A DNA stretch of 64,000 nt from Desulfofundulus salinus (GTDB taxonomy: Bacteria; Bacillota; Desulfotomaculia; Desulfotomaculales; Desulfovirgulaceae). A model generated the notes under the pieces. It worked only from the letters and a program-made list of their open reading frames with translations, did no database searches and was not told the origin of the DNA. The first letter of the stretch is position 1. Each line of letters starts with the position of its first letter. This document shows positions 9,651-17,975 of the stretch, in pieces. The stretch is taken from the NCBI RefSeq assembly GCF_003627965.1, contig NZ_RBWE01000001.1, positions 2,271,328 to 2,335,327 on the forward strand, written 5' to 3'. The position numbers and the translations under genes are program-made.

Positions 9651-10667
9651 ATGGATTTTTACCCTGATAGAGTAATATTTGAACAGGATGCCCTGGAATA
9701 TCCTTTAGGTAAATCCCTCTGGGAATCATTTAAACGGGCCGACATTGAGGTGATTGTAACCCGTTCCCATAACAGAATAACTGGCATTCCCGGGAAAAAT
9801 CCGCAAGAAGCCTACAGAGAAGCTAAGAGAACGCTGGTATTTGGCGTGAGGAGGACTCTTACCTTTCAAACCTGTAAACCGTCGGCCCATTACCAGCTGC
9901 CATTGACCACTTCCTGCCCCGGAAAGTGTGAGTACTGTTATTTGCTCGGCAGCCTGCCCAATAAGCCCTACATCAGGGCTTATGTCAACATCGAAGAAAT
10001 TTTAGAGAAAGCCAGGGACTATATCGTCCAAAGACAACCTGAAGTAACTATATTTGAAGGATCCGCCACCTCCGACCCGGTCCCTGTGGAAAAATACACC
10101 GGGGCACTGGCCAAAACCATTCTCTTTTTTGCCATCCAGGATTTTAGCCGTTTTCGCTTTGCCACCAAATTCACTGAGATTGACTCACTTTTAATCTTAA
10201 AACACAACGGGCATACAACAGTTCGTTTTAGCGTAAATACTACCAGAATAATAAAATCCTTTGAACATGGGACGCCGAAGCTGGAACAGCGATTAAAGGC
10301 AGCCAGAAAAGTTATAGAGGCTGGTTATCCCACGGGGTTCATCATTGCTCCCATCATAGCCTACCCCGGCTGGGAAACGGACTACATAGATTTATTAAAA
10401 GCAATTAGGGAGTCCCTCCCCGACTCCCAGGTGTTGTCTTTTGAATTTATCACCCACCGGTTTACCGTACGGGCAAAAAACAGAATAAAAACGCTGTTCC
10501 CCAATACCGTTTTACCCATGAATGAAGAAAACAGAAAGTTCAAGTTCGGCCAGTTCGGTTACGGGAAATATGTTTACGCCCCGCAGTTAATGCACCGTTT
10601 AAAGGAAACCCTCGTTTCGAAAACAGAGGAACTGTTTCCCGGGGCAAAGATCGATTACTTCGTCTAA
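9651..10667 (+). CDS. splB: Spore photoproduct lyase
   Basis: Radical-SAM enzyme that reverses the spore photoproduct (5-thyminyl-5,6-dihydrothymine) during germination. The radical-SAM cysteines have the SPL spacing Cys-x3-Cys-x2-Cys in TSCPGKCEYCYLLGSL (about residue 90). FEGSATSDPVPVEKYTG and VRFSVNTTRIIKSFEHGTP also match the family. It is 338 residues, close to the 342 of B. subtilis SplB. ATG 9651 is chosen for its AGGGGTGG site; the open frame upstream to 9591 is not expected to be coding. A TATAAT sits at 9608-9613. The gene stands alone on the plus strand between a complete and a partial MITE-like copy. Confidence 0.94.
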   Translation: MDFYPDRVIFEQDALEYPLGKSLWESFKRADIEVIVTRSHNRITGIPGKNPQEAYREAKRTLVFGVRRTLTFQTCKPSAHYQLPLTTSCPGKCEYCYLLGSLPNKPYIRAYVNIEEILEKARDYIVQRQPEVTIFEGSATSDPVPVEKYTGALAKTILFFAIQDFSRFRFATKFTEIDSLLILKHNGHTTVRFSVNTTRIIKSFEHGTPKLEQRLKAARKVIEAGYPTGFIIAPIIAYPGWETDYIDLLKAIRESLPDSQVLSFEFITHRFTVRAKNRIKTLFPNTVLPMNEENRKFKFGQFGYGKYVYAPQLMHRLKETLVSKTEELFPGAKIDYFV

Positions 10668-10675
10668 CCCGAAAC

Positions 10676-10775
10676 GTAAGTGTTCAGTCAACCCGCTTAA
10701 GGAACGGCGTTGTCCCGCTCACTCCCTGGCTTCCGCGTAAGATGCGCACCGCGGCTCGCTTCGGACCGCCCAGCA
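10676..10775. mobile_element. MITE-like element, copy 2 (left half only)
   Basis: Begins with the terminal sequence GTAAGTGTTCAGT eight bases after the splB stop. It matches the left part of copy 3 (36986 on) almost base for base up to CCGCCCAGCA at 10775, then diverges. No matching right end is found before spoVR, so this is a truncated relic. Confidence 0.7.
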
Positions 10776-10782
10776 AACAAAA

Positions 10783-10840
10783 GGGCGGCAGGCCGTCCCG
10801 CCAAATACGGCCGGGAATGGCCGCCGCCCGCTATATTTTT
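10783..10840 (+). terminator. Terminator-like hairpin after splB
   Basis: GGGCGGC at 10783-10789 pairs with GCCGCCC at 10823-10829, with further internal GC pairing, followed by TATATTTTT. It lies between the convergent splB and spoVR genes and probably ends the splB transcript. Confidence 0.5.
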
Positions 10841-10849
10841 CTGGAAGTG

Positions 10850-12295
10850 CTAAATAAATTTTTTACTTACCTTTTCCCCATTGTAAGAGAATAGCACCTT
10901 TTTATTATCGATGACCGTCTCCAGGTGCACCGGCCGCCCCCAGAGGCGGTATACGTAAGGTAAAGTCTTTTCCAGATAAAACACATCCAGCTCCAGGCCC
11001 TCGTAACAGTGTTTCAAGTATAAATCGCCCCGTTTATTGAAATCCCCGTCTTCCACCACGATATAGGGGTAGCCGCCGTTGGTCAGGCTGGAAAGGATGC
11101 CGTCTTTGACCTTTTCCCAGTCTTTGTCCGATACCTTCCAATCGTAGCCCATCTTTTTGTAAAGATAAAGATCCATTTCCTCTATTAGTTCTTTGGTCAG
11201 GTAGTTCCTCAGGAAGGAAATATCATTTTCCTGTTCCCGCACCTCGAAGATCTTCTGCCTTCCCTCACCGCCGGAGCGGTTGTATTTTTTCCTCTCTTCC
11301 CCGGTGGGCTCGTTCCAGCGCCTTTCAATGTCTTCAAAAATTTTCAACCCCAGGTGATAGGGATTCAGGCGCACCCGGGAAGGTTGAATTACCCCGGCAT
11401 GCATTTTGGCGAACTCTACCGCTTCTGCCTCAGTAAGATCTATTTCCCGCATAATGCGCAGGTGCCAGTAGGTGGCCCAGCCTTCGTTCATAATTTTTGT
11501 TTCTAACTGGGGCCAGAAATAAAGCATTTCCTGACGGATTACGGATATAATGTCCCGCTGCCAGTCGTCCAGATCCCGGGCATGTTCCATAATAAATAGT
11601 AACAGGTCTTTTTCCGGCTCCGGGGGAAACTTCCTGGGTTTCTCACAATGTCCGGCGCATTTGGGCTCATCGAGCTCCCACAGTTCATCATAGGGGGTTT
11701 CCTCCCGGTGTCGTTTTCCGCAATTCCTGCCCTGGCCGCAGGCACAGGACCCTTCTTCCTTTTCCTGCTTTTTCTTTTCCCGGCCGGCCTTTATGAAATG
11801 ATAGGGGTCTACATGTTCCTGGATGGAAATCACCGCATCCAGAAAGGCTTCTACCCTGTCCTTGCCGTACTTAAGCTCGTAACCGCGGAATCTCTCGGCC
11901 GCACTGGCCATGGACTCCACCATATTGCGGTTGGTATGCTCGAAGTAGACGTTGTTTTTAAAAAAGTCGCAGTGGGCCAGAACGTGGGCTATCACCAGCT
12001 TGTTCTGGACCAGGGAATTGCCTTCCAGGAGAAAGGCGTAGCAGGGGTTGGAGTTTATTACCATTTCGTAGATGCGGCTCAGGTTGTAATCATACTGGGT
12101 CTTCATTTTATGATAGGCCTTGCCAAAGGTCCAGTGGGAGAAACGGGTGGGCATGCCGTAAGCCCCAAAGGTATAGATGATATCCGCCGGGCAGATTTCA
12201 AAATACATATCATAAAAGTCCAGACCAAATTCCCGGGCCTTGGCGGTGATTATTTCCACGGCTTCCGAAAGCTTGCGCAGCTCTTCTTTGGTCAC
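10850..12295 (-). CDS. spoVR: Stage V sporulation protein R (SpoVR family)
   Basis: SpoVR-family protein, needed for a normal spore cortex in B. subtilis and usually linked to the PrkA kinase and the VWA protein YhbH. The family core [20 protein letters not shown] and [18 protein letters not shown] is near the N terminus; [25 protein letters not shown] and NEGWATYWH follow. Between about residues 195 and 235 is a charged insert with several Cys ([16 protein letters not shown]), possibly metal binding. The GTG at 12295 is preferred (TGGAGGT eight bases upstream, 481 residues); an ATG at 12388 would add 31 residues. Its usual partners prkA and yhbH lie 15 kb away on the other strand. Confidence 0.92.
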   Translation of the reverse strand: MTKEELRKLSEAVEIITAKAREFGLDFYDMYFEICPADIIYTFGAYGMPTRFSHWTFGKAYHKMKTQYDYNLSRIYEMVINSNPCYAFLLEGNSLVQNKLVIAHVLAHCDFFKNNVYFEHTNRNMVESMASAAERFRGYELKYGKDRVEAFLDAVISIQEHVDPYHFIKAGREKKKQEKEEGSCACGQGRNCGKRHREETPYDELWELDEPKCAGHCEKPRKFPPEPEKDLLLFIMEHARDLDDWQRDIISVIRQEMLYFWPQLETKIMNEGWATYWHLRIMREIDLTEAEAVEFAKMHAGVIQPSRVRLNPYHLGLKIFEDIERRWNEPTGEERKKYNRSGGEGRQKIFEVREQENDISFLRNYLTKELIEEMDLYLYKKMGYDWKVSDKDWEKVKDGILSSLTNGGYPYIVVEDGDFNKRGDLYLKHCYEGLELDVFYLEKTLPYVYRLWGRPVHLETVIDNKKVLFSYNGEKVSKKFI

Positions 12296-12439
12296 ATTAA
12301 TCAACCTCCAGTTTTCCCTGGTGCCAAAGAAATGTTCTTGTTTATATAGATTATGTGGGAAGCCGGGGCGAATTGTCTTTAAACTCAAAAAGTCCCGGGA
12401 CTCTGAAAAATAGTTCTTACCGGGGCTAAATTTTCCTGA

Positions 12440-13252
12440 TCACTCCTCCTGTTTTCCTGGAGACTCAGGTTCAACACAAGCCACCATGTTTTTCCCTTCC
12501 TTTTTTGCCTTATACATGGCCCTGTCAGCTTGAGCTATCAGGTCACTTACACTGGCAGTTCCCCTGCCGCTATATTCCGTAGCCCCAATACTGGCCGTGA
12601 CAACCACGTCCATTTCTGGCAATAACCTCTGCCCTGCTATCTGGGATCTTATACGCTCCAGGGCAATCTGCGATCTATTCAGGCTGGTATCCGGCAGCAT
12701 AATTATAAATTCCTCTCCACCGTACCGAACCACCTTATCCGCAGCCCGCAAAGCCTTCTTTATGATGCCGGCCGCAGCAATTAAAACCTGGTCACCCGCA
12801 TGGTGGCCGAACCGGTCGTTTATCACTTTAAAATCATCAAGATCCAGCATGGCAACCACCAGCGGCTTTCCCTTCCTCTGAGCTTCTCTAAGGAGCTGGT
12901 TCAATAACGGGTATAAAGCGAGCCTGTTATACAATCCTGTAAGCGGGTCGTGTTCTATCCTGTCTTTAAGCTGCAGAAGAAAACTATCAATGACAACCAG
13001 TATTTGAGCCAGGAATTCCGTAGCGCGATCTATGTATATCCACTGGACGGGATCGCTATCCCGGCGGATGCCCATTACCTCTCGAAGTGCCCTGGTGTGG
13101 ATATCCAGAATATTTGCCGCCTGAACATGTTTCTCATCCAGGCTGTGTGTCAGGTCCTGATAGGCTTCCACGAGTACTCCTTCGGTTCCACCCTCACACA
13201 CATATCGTTCAAGGTAATTTTTATAAGTATTGTAAAAGGCCTCTGAAGCCAA
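12440..13252 (-). CDS. Diguanylate cyclase with RsbU_N-like N-terminal domain
   Basis: Makes cyclic di-GMP from GTP. The C-terminal GGDEF domain begins HDPLTGLYNR and has the active-site motif RYGGEEF. An intact RxxD inhibitory site (RAAD) lies five residues before GGEEF, so product feedback is expected. The N-terminal part (about residues 1-80, with SEAFYNTYKNYLERYV and DIHTRALREV) resembles the RsbU N-terminal domain that binds the switch kinase RsbT. The TTG at 13252 fits the GGAGGAGGT site and starts one base after the rsbX stop. In Moorella thermoacetica an equivalent gene is the output of the stressosome; the same gene order here supports that role. An upstream start at 13306 is possible. 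Confidence 0.88.
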   Translation of the reverse strand: MASEAFYNTYKNYLERYVCEGGTEGVLVEAYQDLTHSLDEKHVQAANILDIHTRALREVMGIRRDSDPVQWIYIDRATEFLAQILVVIDSFLLQLKDRIEHDPLTGLYNRLALYPLLNQLLREAQRKGKPLVVAMLDLDDFKVINDRFGHHAGDQVLIAAAGIIKKALRAADKVVRYGGEEFIIMLPDTSLNRSQIALERIRSQIAGQRLLPEMDVVVTASIGATEYSGRGTASVSDLIAQADRAMYKAKKEGKNMVACVEPESPGKQEE

Positions 13253-13253
13253 C

Positions 13254-13865
13254 TCAGGTGCACCTCCTCCCCACCAGTACGCTGGCATCGTCTTCCGGAA
13301 CACCATATTTCTCCATTATCGTAACCGCCAGGTATAGGCCATCCTGTCGCCACAGATGTCCGTCACCCCGGTCGGGCACAAAGCTACGCCTTATCCCATC
13401 AGAACATACTATTACAAGAGCATAATCATCAATCCTTACATTCCGGATAACCGGCACAAGCCTCCGCCCTCCCACCACCCCGGGCTGCCCCGGCAAAAAC
13501 TCCAACCTTTTATCACCAATCATCCAGCCCCTTATGTTCCCCACCATGATATAACTTAGAGTCGCATTGTCCAGGGTACCGAGGAAGAGGGTACATCCCC
13601 GGATTCTGGCAGCGACCCTTTCGATATCACCATACACACCCGGCAGGTCTTCTCTACGCTCTTCCAGAACTCTGTGCAGCCCTTCCGCACAGCGATGAGC
13701 TTCTTCACCGTGCCCCAGCACATCCACTACTGAAATATAAAGCTTATCATTTCCTTTATATGCATAACAAAGGTCCCCGCCCACTGGATAGCCCGTCCGC
13801 GGCCTCCAGCACGACCAGACCTCCCAGCCGTGGCCGGACGCTGTGGCCTGTTTAAAGAAAGTCAA
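13254..13865 (-). CDS. rsbX: RsbX-like serine phosphatase of the stressosome
   Basis: A 203-residue PP2C/SpoIIE-type phosphatase. It has GGDLCYAY and VVDVLGHGEEA in the metal-binding region and LVIVCSDGIRRSF later; the length is that of RsbX. RsbX dephosphorylates RsbR and RsbS and resets the stressosome. The TTG start overlaps the rsbT stop (TTTTGA) and has an AGGAGG site eight bases upstream. It is the fourth gene of the rsbR-rsbS-rsbT-rsbX-cyclase unit. Confidence 0.85.
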   Translation of the reverse strand: MTFFKQATASGHGWEVWSCWRPRTGYPVGGDLCYAYKGNDKLYISVVDVLGHGEEAHRCAEGLHRVLEERREDLPGVYGDIERVAARIRGCTLFLGTLDNATLSYIMVGNIRGWMIGDKRLEFLPGQPGVVGGRRLVPVIRNVRIDDYALVIVCSDGIRRSFVPDRGDGHLWRQDGLYLAVTIMEKYGVPEDDASVLVGRRCT

Positions 13866-14317
13866 AATGCACGCCTCCTCTTCTCCGTAATAACCACCGT
13901 CCCCTTACCCACTTCGGAATGAATGGCGAAGGAATCCATCAGACGTTTTACTCCCGAAAGGCCTATACCGAGACTGCGCTCCCACGTGGTATAGCCCCGC
14001 GTCAAGACCAGCTCGATATCAGGGATACCGGGGCCGCGGTCGGCGGCAATTACTTCAATGCCCGGACTGTCCCTGTCCTCCAGCCGCTTTCTTATCATTA
14101 TCCTGCCCTGCCTGGCGTACCGGTAGATATTCCGGGCCAGCTCCGAAACCGCAGTGGCTATCCTGGTAACATCGGCCAGGGAAAAGCCGATCTCCTGGGC
14201 CAGTTGTTTGGCCATCTGCCGTGCTACGGCAATGTCTTCCTCTCGAGTAATGCGGACCACTATATCGAATTCCTGCGCCGGGTCCTCAATTATGGAGGTT
14301 ATTTTTTCCTCATACAC
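13862..14317 (-). CDS. rsbT: RsbT-like switch kinase (HATPase)
   Basis: Serine kinase of the GHKL ATPase fold. It phosphorylates STAS proteins RsbS and RsbR, then leaves the stressosome to activate its target. The N-box is SELARNIYRYA, the G1 box is ADRGPGIPDIELVLTRGY and the G2-like loop is SLGIGLSGVKRLMD, all characteristic of RsbT. The GTG at 14317 overlaps the end of rsbS and is preferred for its GGAGAGGG site; a longer frame to 14401 lies inside rsbS. Its likely partner here is the RsbU_N-like domain of the cyclase at 12440. Confidence 0.88.
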   Translation of the reverse strand: MYEEKITSIIEDPAQEFDIVVRITREEDIAVARQMAKQLAQEIGFSLADVTRIATAVSELARNIYRYARQGRIMIRKRLEDRDSPGIEVIAADRGPGIPDIELVLTRGYTTWERSLGIGLSGVKRLMDSFAIHSEVGKGTVVITEKRRRAF

Positions 14318-14702
14318 CTTTATCCCTCTCCTGGAAAGAGCCGGCCAGTACCAGGGCATGTTCCAGATTCCGCGCCACCGCGACCTCCTGCAGCGTGACA
14401 CCCATCTGGGCCAGAGTCAAAGCTACAGGGGGTTGAATGCCGCACAATACAGTGCGGCACCCCATAAGGCGGGCCATAGCAGCCGTTTCAGAAAGGGTGT
14501 ATGATATATAGCTATCAATCACTTCCACCATCCTTACATCCAGTATAACCGCCCTGGCCCTCGTCCGCTCGATTTCCTTCAAAAGCTGCTGCTGCAGCCG
14601 TCCTACCGTTCTGTCGTCCAGGTCGATCTGGATGGGCACCAGCAGGTAGCCATCCACCTGCATAATGGGCACAACCCTGTCCTCAAAGCTCATCATCTTC
14701 AC
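14310..14702 (-). CDS. rsbS: RsbS-like stressosome STAS antagonist
   Basis: Single STAS-domain protein of 130 residues that forms the stressosome core and holds RsbT inactive. The phosphorylatable serine is in VEVIDSYISYTL, and the MGCRTVLCGIQPPVALTLAQ segment is family typical. GTG 14702 or the ATG pair just after it are possible starts. It overlaps rsbR upstream by 20 bases and rsbT downstream by 8, so the three are tightly coupled. Confidence 0.88.
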   Translation of the reverse strand: MKMMSFEDRVVPIMQVDGYLLVPIQIDLDDRTVGRLQQQLLKEIERTRARAVILDVRMVEVIDSYISYTLSETAAMARLMGCRTVLCGIQPPVALTLAQMGVTLQEVAVARNLEHALVLAGSFQERDKGV

Positions 14703-15423
14703 CGCTTTCTTCCAGCCTACCGCCCGCCAGGCTTAGGGCAAGCTGCCTGCGCCTCTTCCTTTCTTCCATGGTTATGGCTATCCCGCGGCGGAGAGCATCC
14801 TCCAGGTCCCTGGCGACTGTAACCATCTGGAAGTCTACTCCCAGTTTGACAAGGGTATGGGCAACCTCCGGCTTGATACCGGTAAGAATGACCTCGGCAC
14901 CCAGGAACTTTATGGCGTTAAACATCTCCATAAGAAATCCCCCGACCACCGTATCGATCATGGGGACACCCGTAACATCCACCAGCACCACTTTCGCCCT
15001 GACGGAACTCACCCTGTTCAGCAATCTCTCCGCGATATTCTGGGCACGCTGGCCATCCAGGTTCCCAATCATGGCTACCAGTAAAATATCCGTCCATATA
15101 CGGATTATCGGGGTGGCCAGCTCCGAAAGCATCTGGCGGAGCTGCATTAAAATATGCTCATTTTCGCGCCGCATCTCCCCGGAAACCTTCAATGCGGCCC
15201 GGAGTATATCAACAGCGGGAAAAGAAGCATGTTCTGCAATATGCAGTATTTTCGACCCTACTTCTTCTTCACCCAGCTCTTCAATTAAAGACCGCAGGGC
15301 TTCAAATAAGCCGTCTGCTGCTTTTTTGCTCAACGCTTCCTCCATAACCCGGCACCACAGGTCTTTTTGCCTGCCGTCTGTCGTGAGGCCATTGACGATT
15401 TCCGTCACCTTAATAGCATCCAT
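14683..15423 (-). CDS. rsbR: RsbR-like stressosome co-antagonist
   Basis: Stressosome scaffold and sensor protein. The C-terminal STAS domain (from LSELATPIIRIWTDILLVAMIG) has the conserved phospho-threonine context GVPMIDTVVGGFLM and the ILTGIKPEVAHTLVKLGVDF stretch. The N-terminal 110 residues form the variable sensor turret; no haem or flavin motif is visible. The ATG at 15423 fits a GGAGGG box eight bases upstream. It is the first gene of the operon; a riboswitch-like leader with a terminator lies just upstream (15548-15620). Confidence 0.87.
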   Translation of the reverse strand: MDAIKVTEIVNGLTTDGRQKDLWCRVMEEALSKKAADGLFEALRSLIEELGEEEVGSKILHIAEHASFPAVDILRAALKVSGEMRRENEHILMQLRQMLSELATPIIRIWTDILLVAMIGNLDGQRAQNIAERLLNRVSSVRAKVVLVDVTGVPMIDTVVGGFLMEMFNAIKFLGAEVILTGIKPEVAHTLVKLGVDFQMVTVARDLEDALRRGIAITMEERKRRRQLALSLAGGRLEESGEDDEL

Positions 15424-15547
15424 CAATACTTCCCTCCATAGCCTGTAGCCTGAAGACCATTTTTTGCTATTTCGACATAATTCCTTGTTTTCCTGCCGGA
15501 AGCTCCCGCAGGAGCTGCCCTTTCAAAACGCCTTCATTAATGAGAAA

Positions 15548-15580
15548 ACTGCAGGGAAAAACCCTGACTTCCCTGCAGCT
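15548..15580 (-). terminator. Terminator in the leader of the stressosome operon
   Basis: On the minus strand CTGCAGGGA pairs with TCCCTGCAG around a loop, followed by TTTTCTC. It lies 125 bases upstream of rsbR. It closely resembles the terminator of the c-di-GMP riboswitch at 24482-24520 (CCGCAGGGA stem), so it may be the expression platform of a riboswitch relative. Confidence 0.6.
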
Positions 15581-15591
15581 ACGTTCCTCTC

Positions 15592-15640
15592 CTGCAACCC
15601 GGCCTTCATGATTACTTCTAACTCAATTAAACCACTGTCT
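15592..15640 (-). promoter_or_regulatory. GEMM-I riboswitch 3'-half remnant or variant
   Basis: Minus-strand GTAATCATGAAGGCCGGGTTGC matches the 3' part of class I c-di-GMP aptamers; the intact copy here has CATGACGGCTGGGTTGC. The terminator downstream is also shared. The 5' half (GGCAAACC, the GAAA loop, GACGCAAAGCC) is not recognisable in the 115 bases between it and the upstream HD-GYP gene. So it is either a decayed aptamer or a diverged RNA. Confidence 0.45.
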
Positions 15641-15734
15641 GAAGTTACCGTCAAGAATAACGCCGCCGTTCATTAACGCCGTTCTACGCCCCGCCCGGAG
15701 AAACACAACCGTCACCAACCTGATAACCGCCAGT

Positions 15735-16967
15735 TTAATCCTGCACCAGAACGCCGGGGTTGTTCCGGCAGACGACCAGGCACGCCTCCACCACCTGCGG
15801 GTCGTAAAGGATGCCGCTGTTCCGGCTGATTTCTTCCAGGGCGGCCTCCATACCCAGGGCGGCCCGGTAGGGCCGGTGCGAAGCCATGGATTCCACCACG
15901 TCGGCAACACCCAGAATCCGGGCCTCGGGAATGATGGCCTCTCCCCGCAGCCCGTCCGGGTAACCGCTCCCGTCCATTCTCTCGTGGTGCTGCAGCAGTG
16001 CCTGCGATACCGGCCAGGGAAACTCTATCCCCTTCAGCACCTCGAACCCCAGCACCGGGTGCAACCTGATCAGCTGCATCTCCGGTTCCGTCAGCCGGCG
16101 CGGTGCGGTGAGGATCTCTGCCGGGATGGCCATCTTCCCTATATCATGCAGCAACGCGGCGAGCCGGAGACCCTCCACCCGGTCTTCCGGCCACCCCATC
16201 TCCCGGGCGATGGCGCAGGCCAGCCGGGCCACCCGCATCTGGTGGCCGGCTGTGTACGGGTCCCGTAGCTCCAGCATCCTGCTGAGAGCCTCTACCGTAC
16301 CGTACAGCATCTGCCGGAGCCGGACGACCGTTTCGTCCAGCTTTCTTTCCAGGCGCAGCCGCTTGATCCCAAGGGCAATGTCGCCTGCAATTTCGGCGAG
16401 AAAGGCCATTTCTTCGGGGTCAAAAGCGTCCGGCAGGTGGGAATAAACATTAAGGATTCCCACAACTTCGCCCTCGTGCACCAGGGGAACAGCCGCGCTT
16501 GACGCATAGCCACGGCGTACCGCTTCCTCGCGCCAGGGCGTATGCTGCGGGTCGCAACATATATCCCGTACCACTACGGGCTCGCCCGTTCTGATGGCTG
16601 CGCCGGTCGGTCCGGGATCCGTCTGGCTGTCGTCCCAGGTAACCTTTACTGAACGCAGGTAGCCGTTCTCAAAACCGCTGTGGGCAATGGGCGTCACGCC
16701 AAATGTCTCTTTCTCGGCAAGACCAATCCAGGCAAACCTGATAAATTCGAGCCCGGCGAGAAGCTCGCAAATGCGCTTGAACAGCTCGCTCTCCTCGCGA
16801 ACCTCAAGAAGGAGATGATTTACTTCTCTGGTAATCAGAATATGGGCCTTAAGCCAGTTAGTATCCGGGGCTGTCCCGGAATTTTTCTCCGGACTTTGAG
16901 CTGGGACAACCCTTTCCTCGCTGTTCACTCCAACCTTCACTCCCATGGGTATGTCTAATGCTCTCAA
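15735..16967 (-). CDS. GAF and HD-GYP domain protein, putative c-di-GMP phosphodiesterase
   Basis: A 410-residue two-domain signalling protein. A GAF domain covers about residues 45-205 (FIRFAWIGLAEKE, SAAVPLVHEGEVVGILNVYS). An HD-GYP domain then carries HQMRVARLACAIA, LLHDIGKMAIP, HP, HHERMDGSGYPDGLRGEAI and ILGVADVVESMASHRPYR, so the metal and GYP residues are present. HD-GYP domains usually hydrolyse c-di-GMP. The TTG at 16967 and GTGs at 16940 and 16928 are possible starts; 16928 has the best GAAGG spacing. It lies upstream of the stressosome operon on the same strand. A degenerate GEMM-I-like RNA lies about 310 bases upstream. Confidence 0.88.
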   Translation of the reverse strand: MRALDIPMGVKVGVNSEERVVPAQSPEKNSGTAPDTNWLKAHILITREVNHLLLEVREESELFKRICELLAGLEFIRFAWIGLAEKETFGVTPIAHSGFENGYLRSVKVTWDDSQTDPGPTGAAIRTGEPVVVRDICCDPQHTPWREEAVRRGYASSAAVPLVHEGEVVGILNVYSHLPDAFDPEEMAFLAEIAGDIALGIKRLRLERKLDETVVRLRQMLYGTVEALSRMLELRDPYTAGHQMRVARLACAIAREMGWPEDRVEGLRLAALLHDIGKMAIPAEILTAPRRLTEPEMQLIRLHPVLGFEVLKGIEFPWPVSQALLQHHERMDGSGYPDGLRGEAIIPEARILGVADVVESMASHRPYRAALGMEAALEEISRNSGILYDPQVVEACLVVCRNNPGVLVQD

Positions 16968-17277
16968 CTGGATGAATGCACAGGCAACAGTGTATCAGCC
17001 GGGTTTTGATATGACACAGTTAAGTATAGATTACACGGAAATACATCAAGCATCAGGGAAACTATACTGGGAAATTGCCTGACGAATGAAAATCAGGGGG
17101 GAAAAAAGGTGGGGAACGCAGGTAGATACAGGGGAGGATATGTGTCGGAGCAATCAAAATGAGGTTTAACCGGGTATTCCTTACCCCCCCCCTCCTCCCG
17201 AACGCATGTTCTAAAGCTAAGTTTCTTTTTCATCTGTACCATGGAAACCACCCAAATCCCTATCATAAAAAATTTTT
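16968..17277. other. Intergenic region without a recognisable gene
   Basis: Between the GAF-HD-GYP gene and the riboswitch-like remnant. No ORF with a credible start site, no strong hairpin and no clear promoter was seen on either strand. Confidence 0.5.
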
Positions 17278-17358
17278 GCGCAAATAATGATTCCCTGCAG
17301 GAAACTAAAGACCCCTTATTTAGTCCCCGGCCTTCACCGGGCCTGCTTTCCCGGAGGC
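17278..17358 (-). promoter_or_regulatory. Degenerate GEMM-I (c-di-GMP riboswitch) relative
   Basis: Minus-strand CCCGGTGAAGGCCGGGGAC followed by GGGGTCTTTAG and then GTTTCCTGCAGGGAATCAT aligns with the intact aptamer at 24534-24620 (CCCGGCGAAAGCCGGGGAC, AGGTCTAAAG, GTTCCCCGCGGGGAACCAT). The core GCAAAGCC and the final GGGTTGC are lost or changed. It stands upstream of the GAF-HD-GYP gene, so it is probably a dead or retuned c-di-GMP riboswitch. Confidence 0.45.
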
Positions 17359-17487
17359 AACATTTTTACCCGGGCTTTATTCGACAAAAGAAATGCTTTT
17401 CCTTCACGATGCTCCGCATTTTCCCACTTCTTTTTCAAATCAGGTCTTGCCGGAACCAGATTTTTTTGTTAAGATTGGGTTAAGGGA

Positions 17488-17511
17488 ATTTTGTATACAA
17501 GTATACAAAAT
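17488..17511. promoter_or_regulatory. Perfect 11-bp palindromic operator
   Basis: ATTTTGTATAC, two bases, GTATACAAAAT: a 24-bp perfect inverted repeat ending 15 bases before the start of the small gene at 17527. The TGTATAC-N2-GTATACA form resembles GntR-family (YtrA-like) operators. No GntR gene is in the window, so the regulator is unknown. Confidence 0.6.
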
Positions 17512-17526
17512 GCGGGGGAGCGGAAA

Positions 17527-17658
17527 ATGATGCCCTACCTGGTGACCTGGCTCGAAGGGGAAGAGGTGTGCTGGCGCTTTGTGGACGAAGATGAGCTGGC
17601 GGAGATCTGGGAAATGGAAAAGCATTTCATAGTTACCAAACTCAACCCGGCTGTATAA
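17527..17658 (+). CDS. Small acidic hypothetical protein (43 aa)
   Basis: ATG-initiated ORF with a strong GGGGGAG site six bases upstream, an upstream palindromic operator and a downstream terminator, so it looks like a real monocistronic gene. The product is acidic and tryptophan-rich (VTWLEGEEVCWRF, DEDELAEIWEMEKHF) with no membrane segment or known motif. Function not recognised. Confidence 0.6.
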   Translation: MMPYLVTWLEGEEVCWRFVDEDELAEIWEMEKHFIVTKLNPAV

Positions 17659-17725
17659 AAAGAAGAATGCAACCACCTGCCCGGCAGTGGCATGGTAACA
17701 TTTACCTGAATCCGGCTGAAATTAT

Positions 17726-17759
17726 AAGGGGAGCGCACCTTGCGTTCCCCTTGTTTTTT
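17726..17759 (+). terminator. Rho-independent terminator
   Basis: AAGGGGAGCGCA, three bases, TGCGTTCCCCTT (12 pairs, one G-T) followed by GTTTTTTG. It ends the 43-residue gene 67 bases upstream. The remaining bases to feoA (17760-17975) hold AT-rich TATA-like stretches but no clear operator. Confidence 0.8.
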
Positions 17760-17975
17760 GTCATCCAGCACGACAGCGAATAGTGCCGGGTTAGCAGGAA
17801 GCGCATCCATCGTCTTCCTTTATTTTTAAGTAACCAATATAACCGTAGACCCGTAATATATAACCGCCGGGAAAAGAAACGCCGGACACGGTAAACCTGC
17901 TCCAGGATGAGCCCGGACGTCAGTAAAGCGGCCGTTTTGTTGCCCTAAAATTTCCATAAGGAGGGGAACGCCGAA

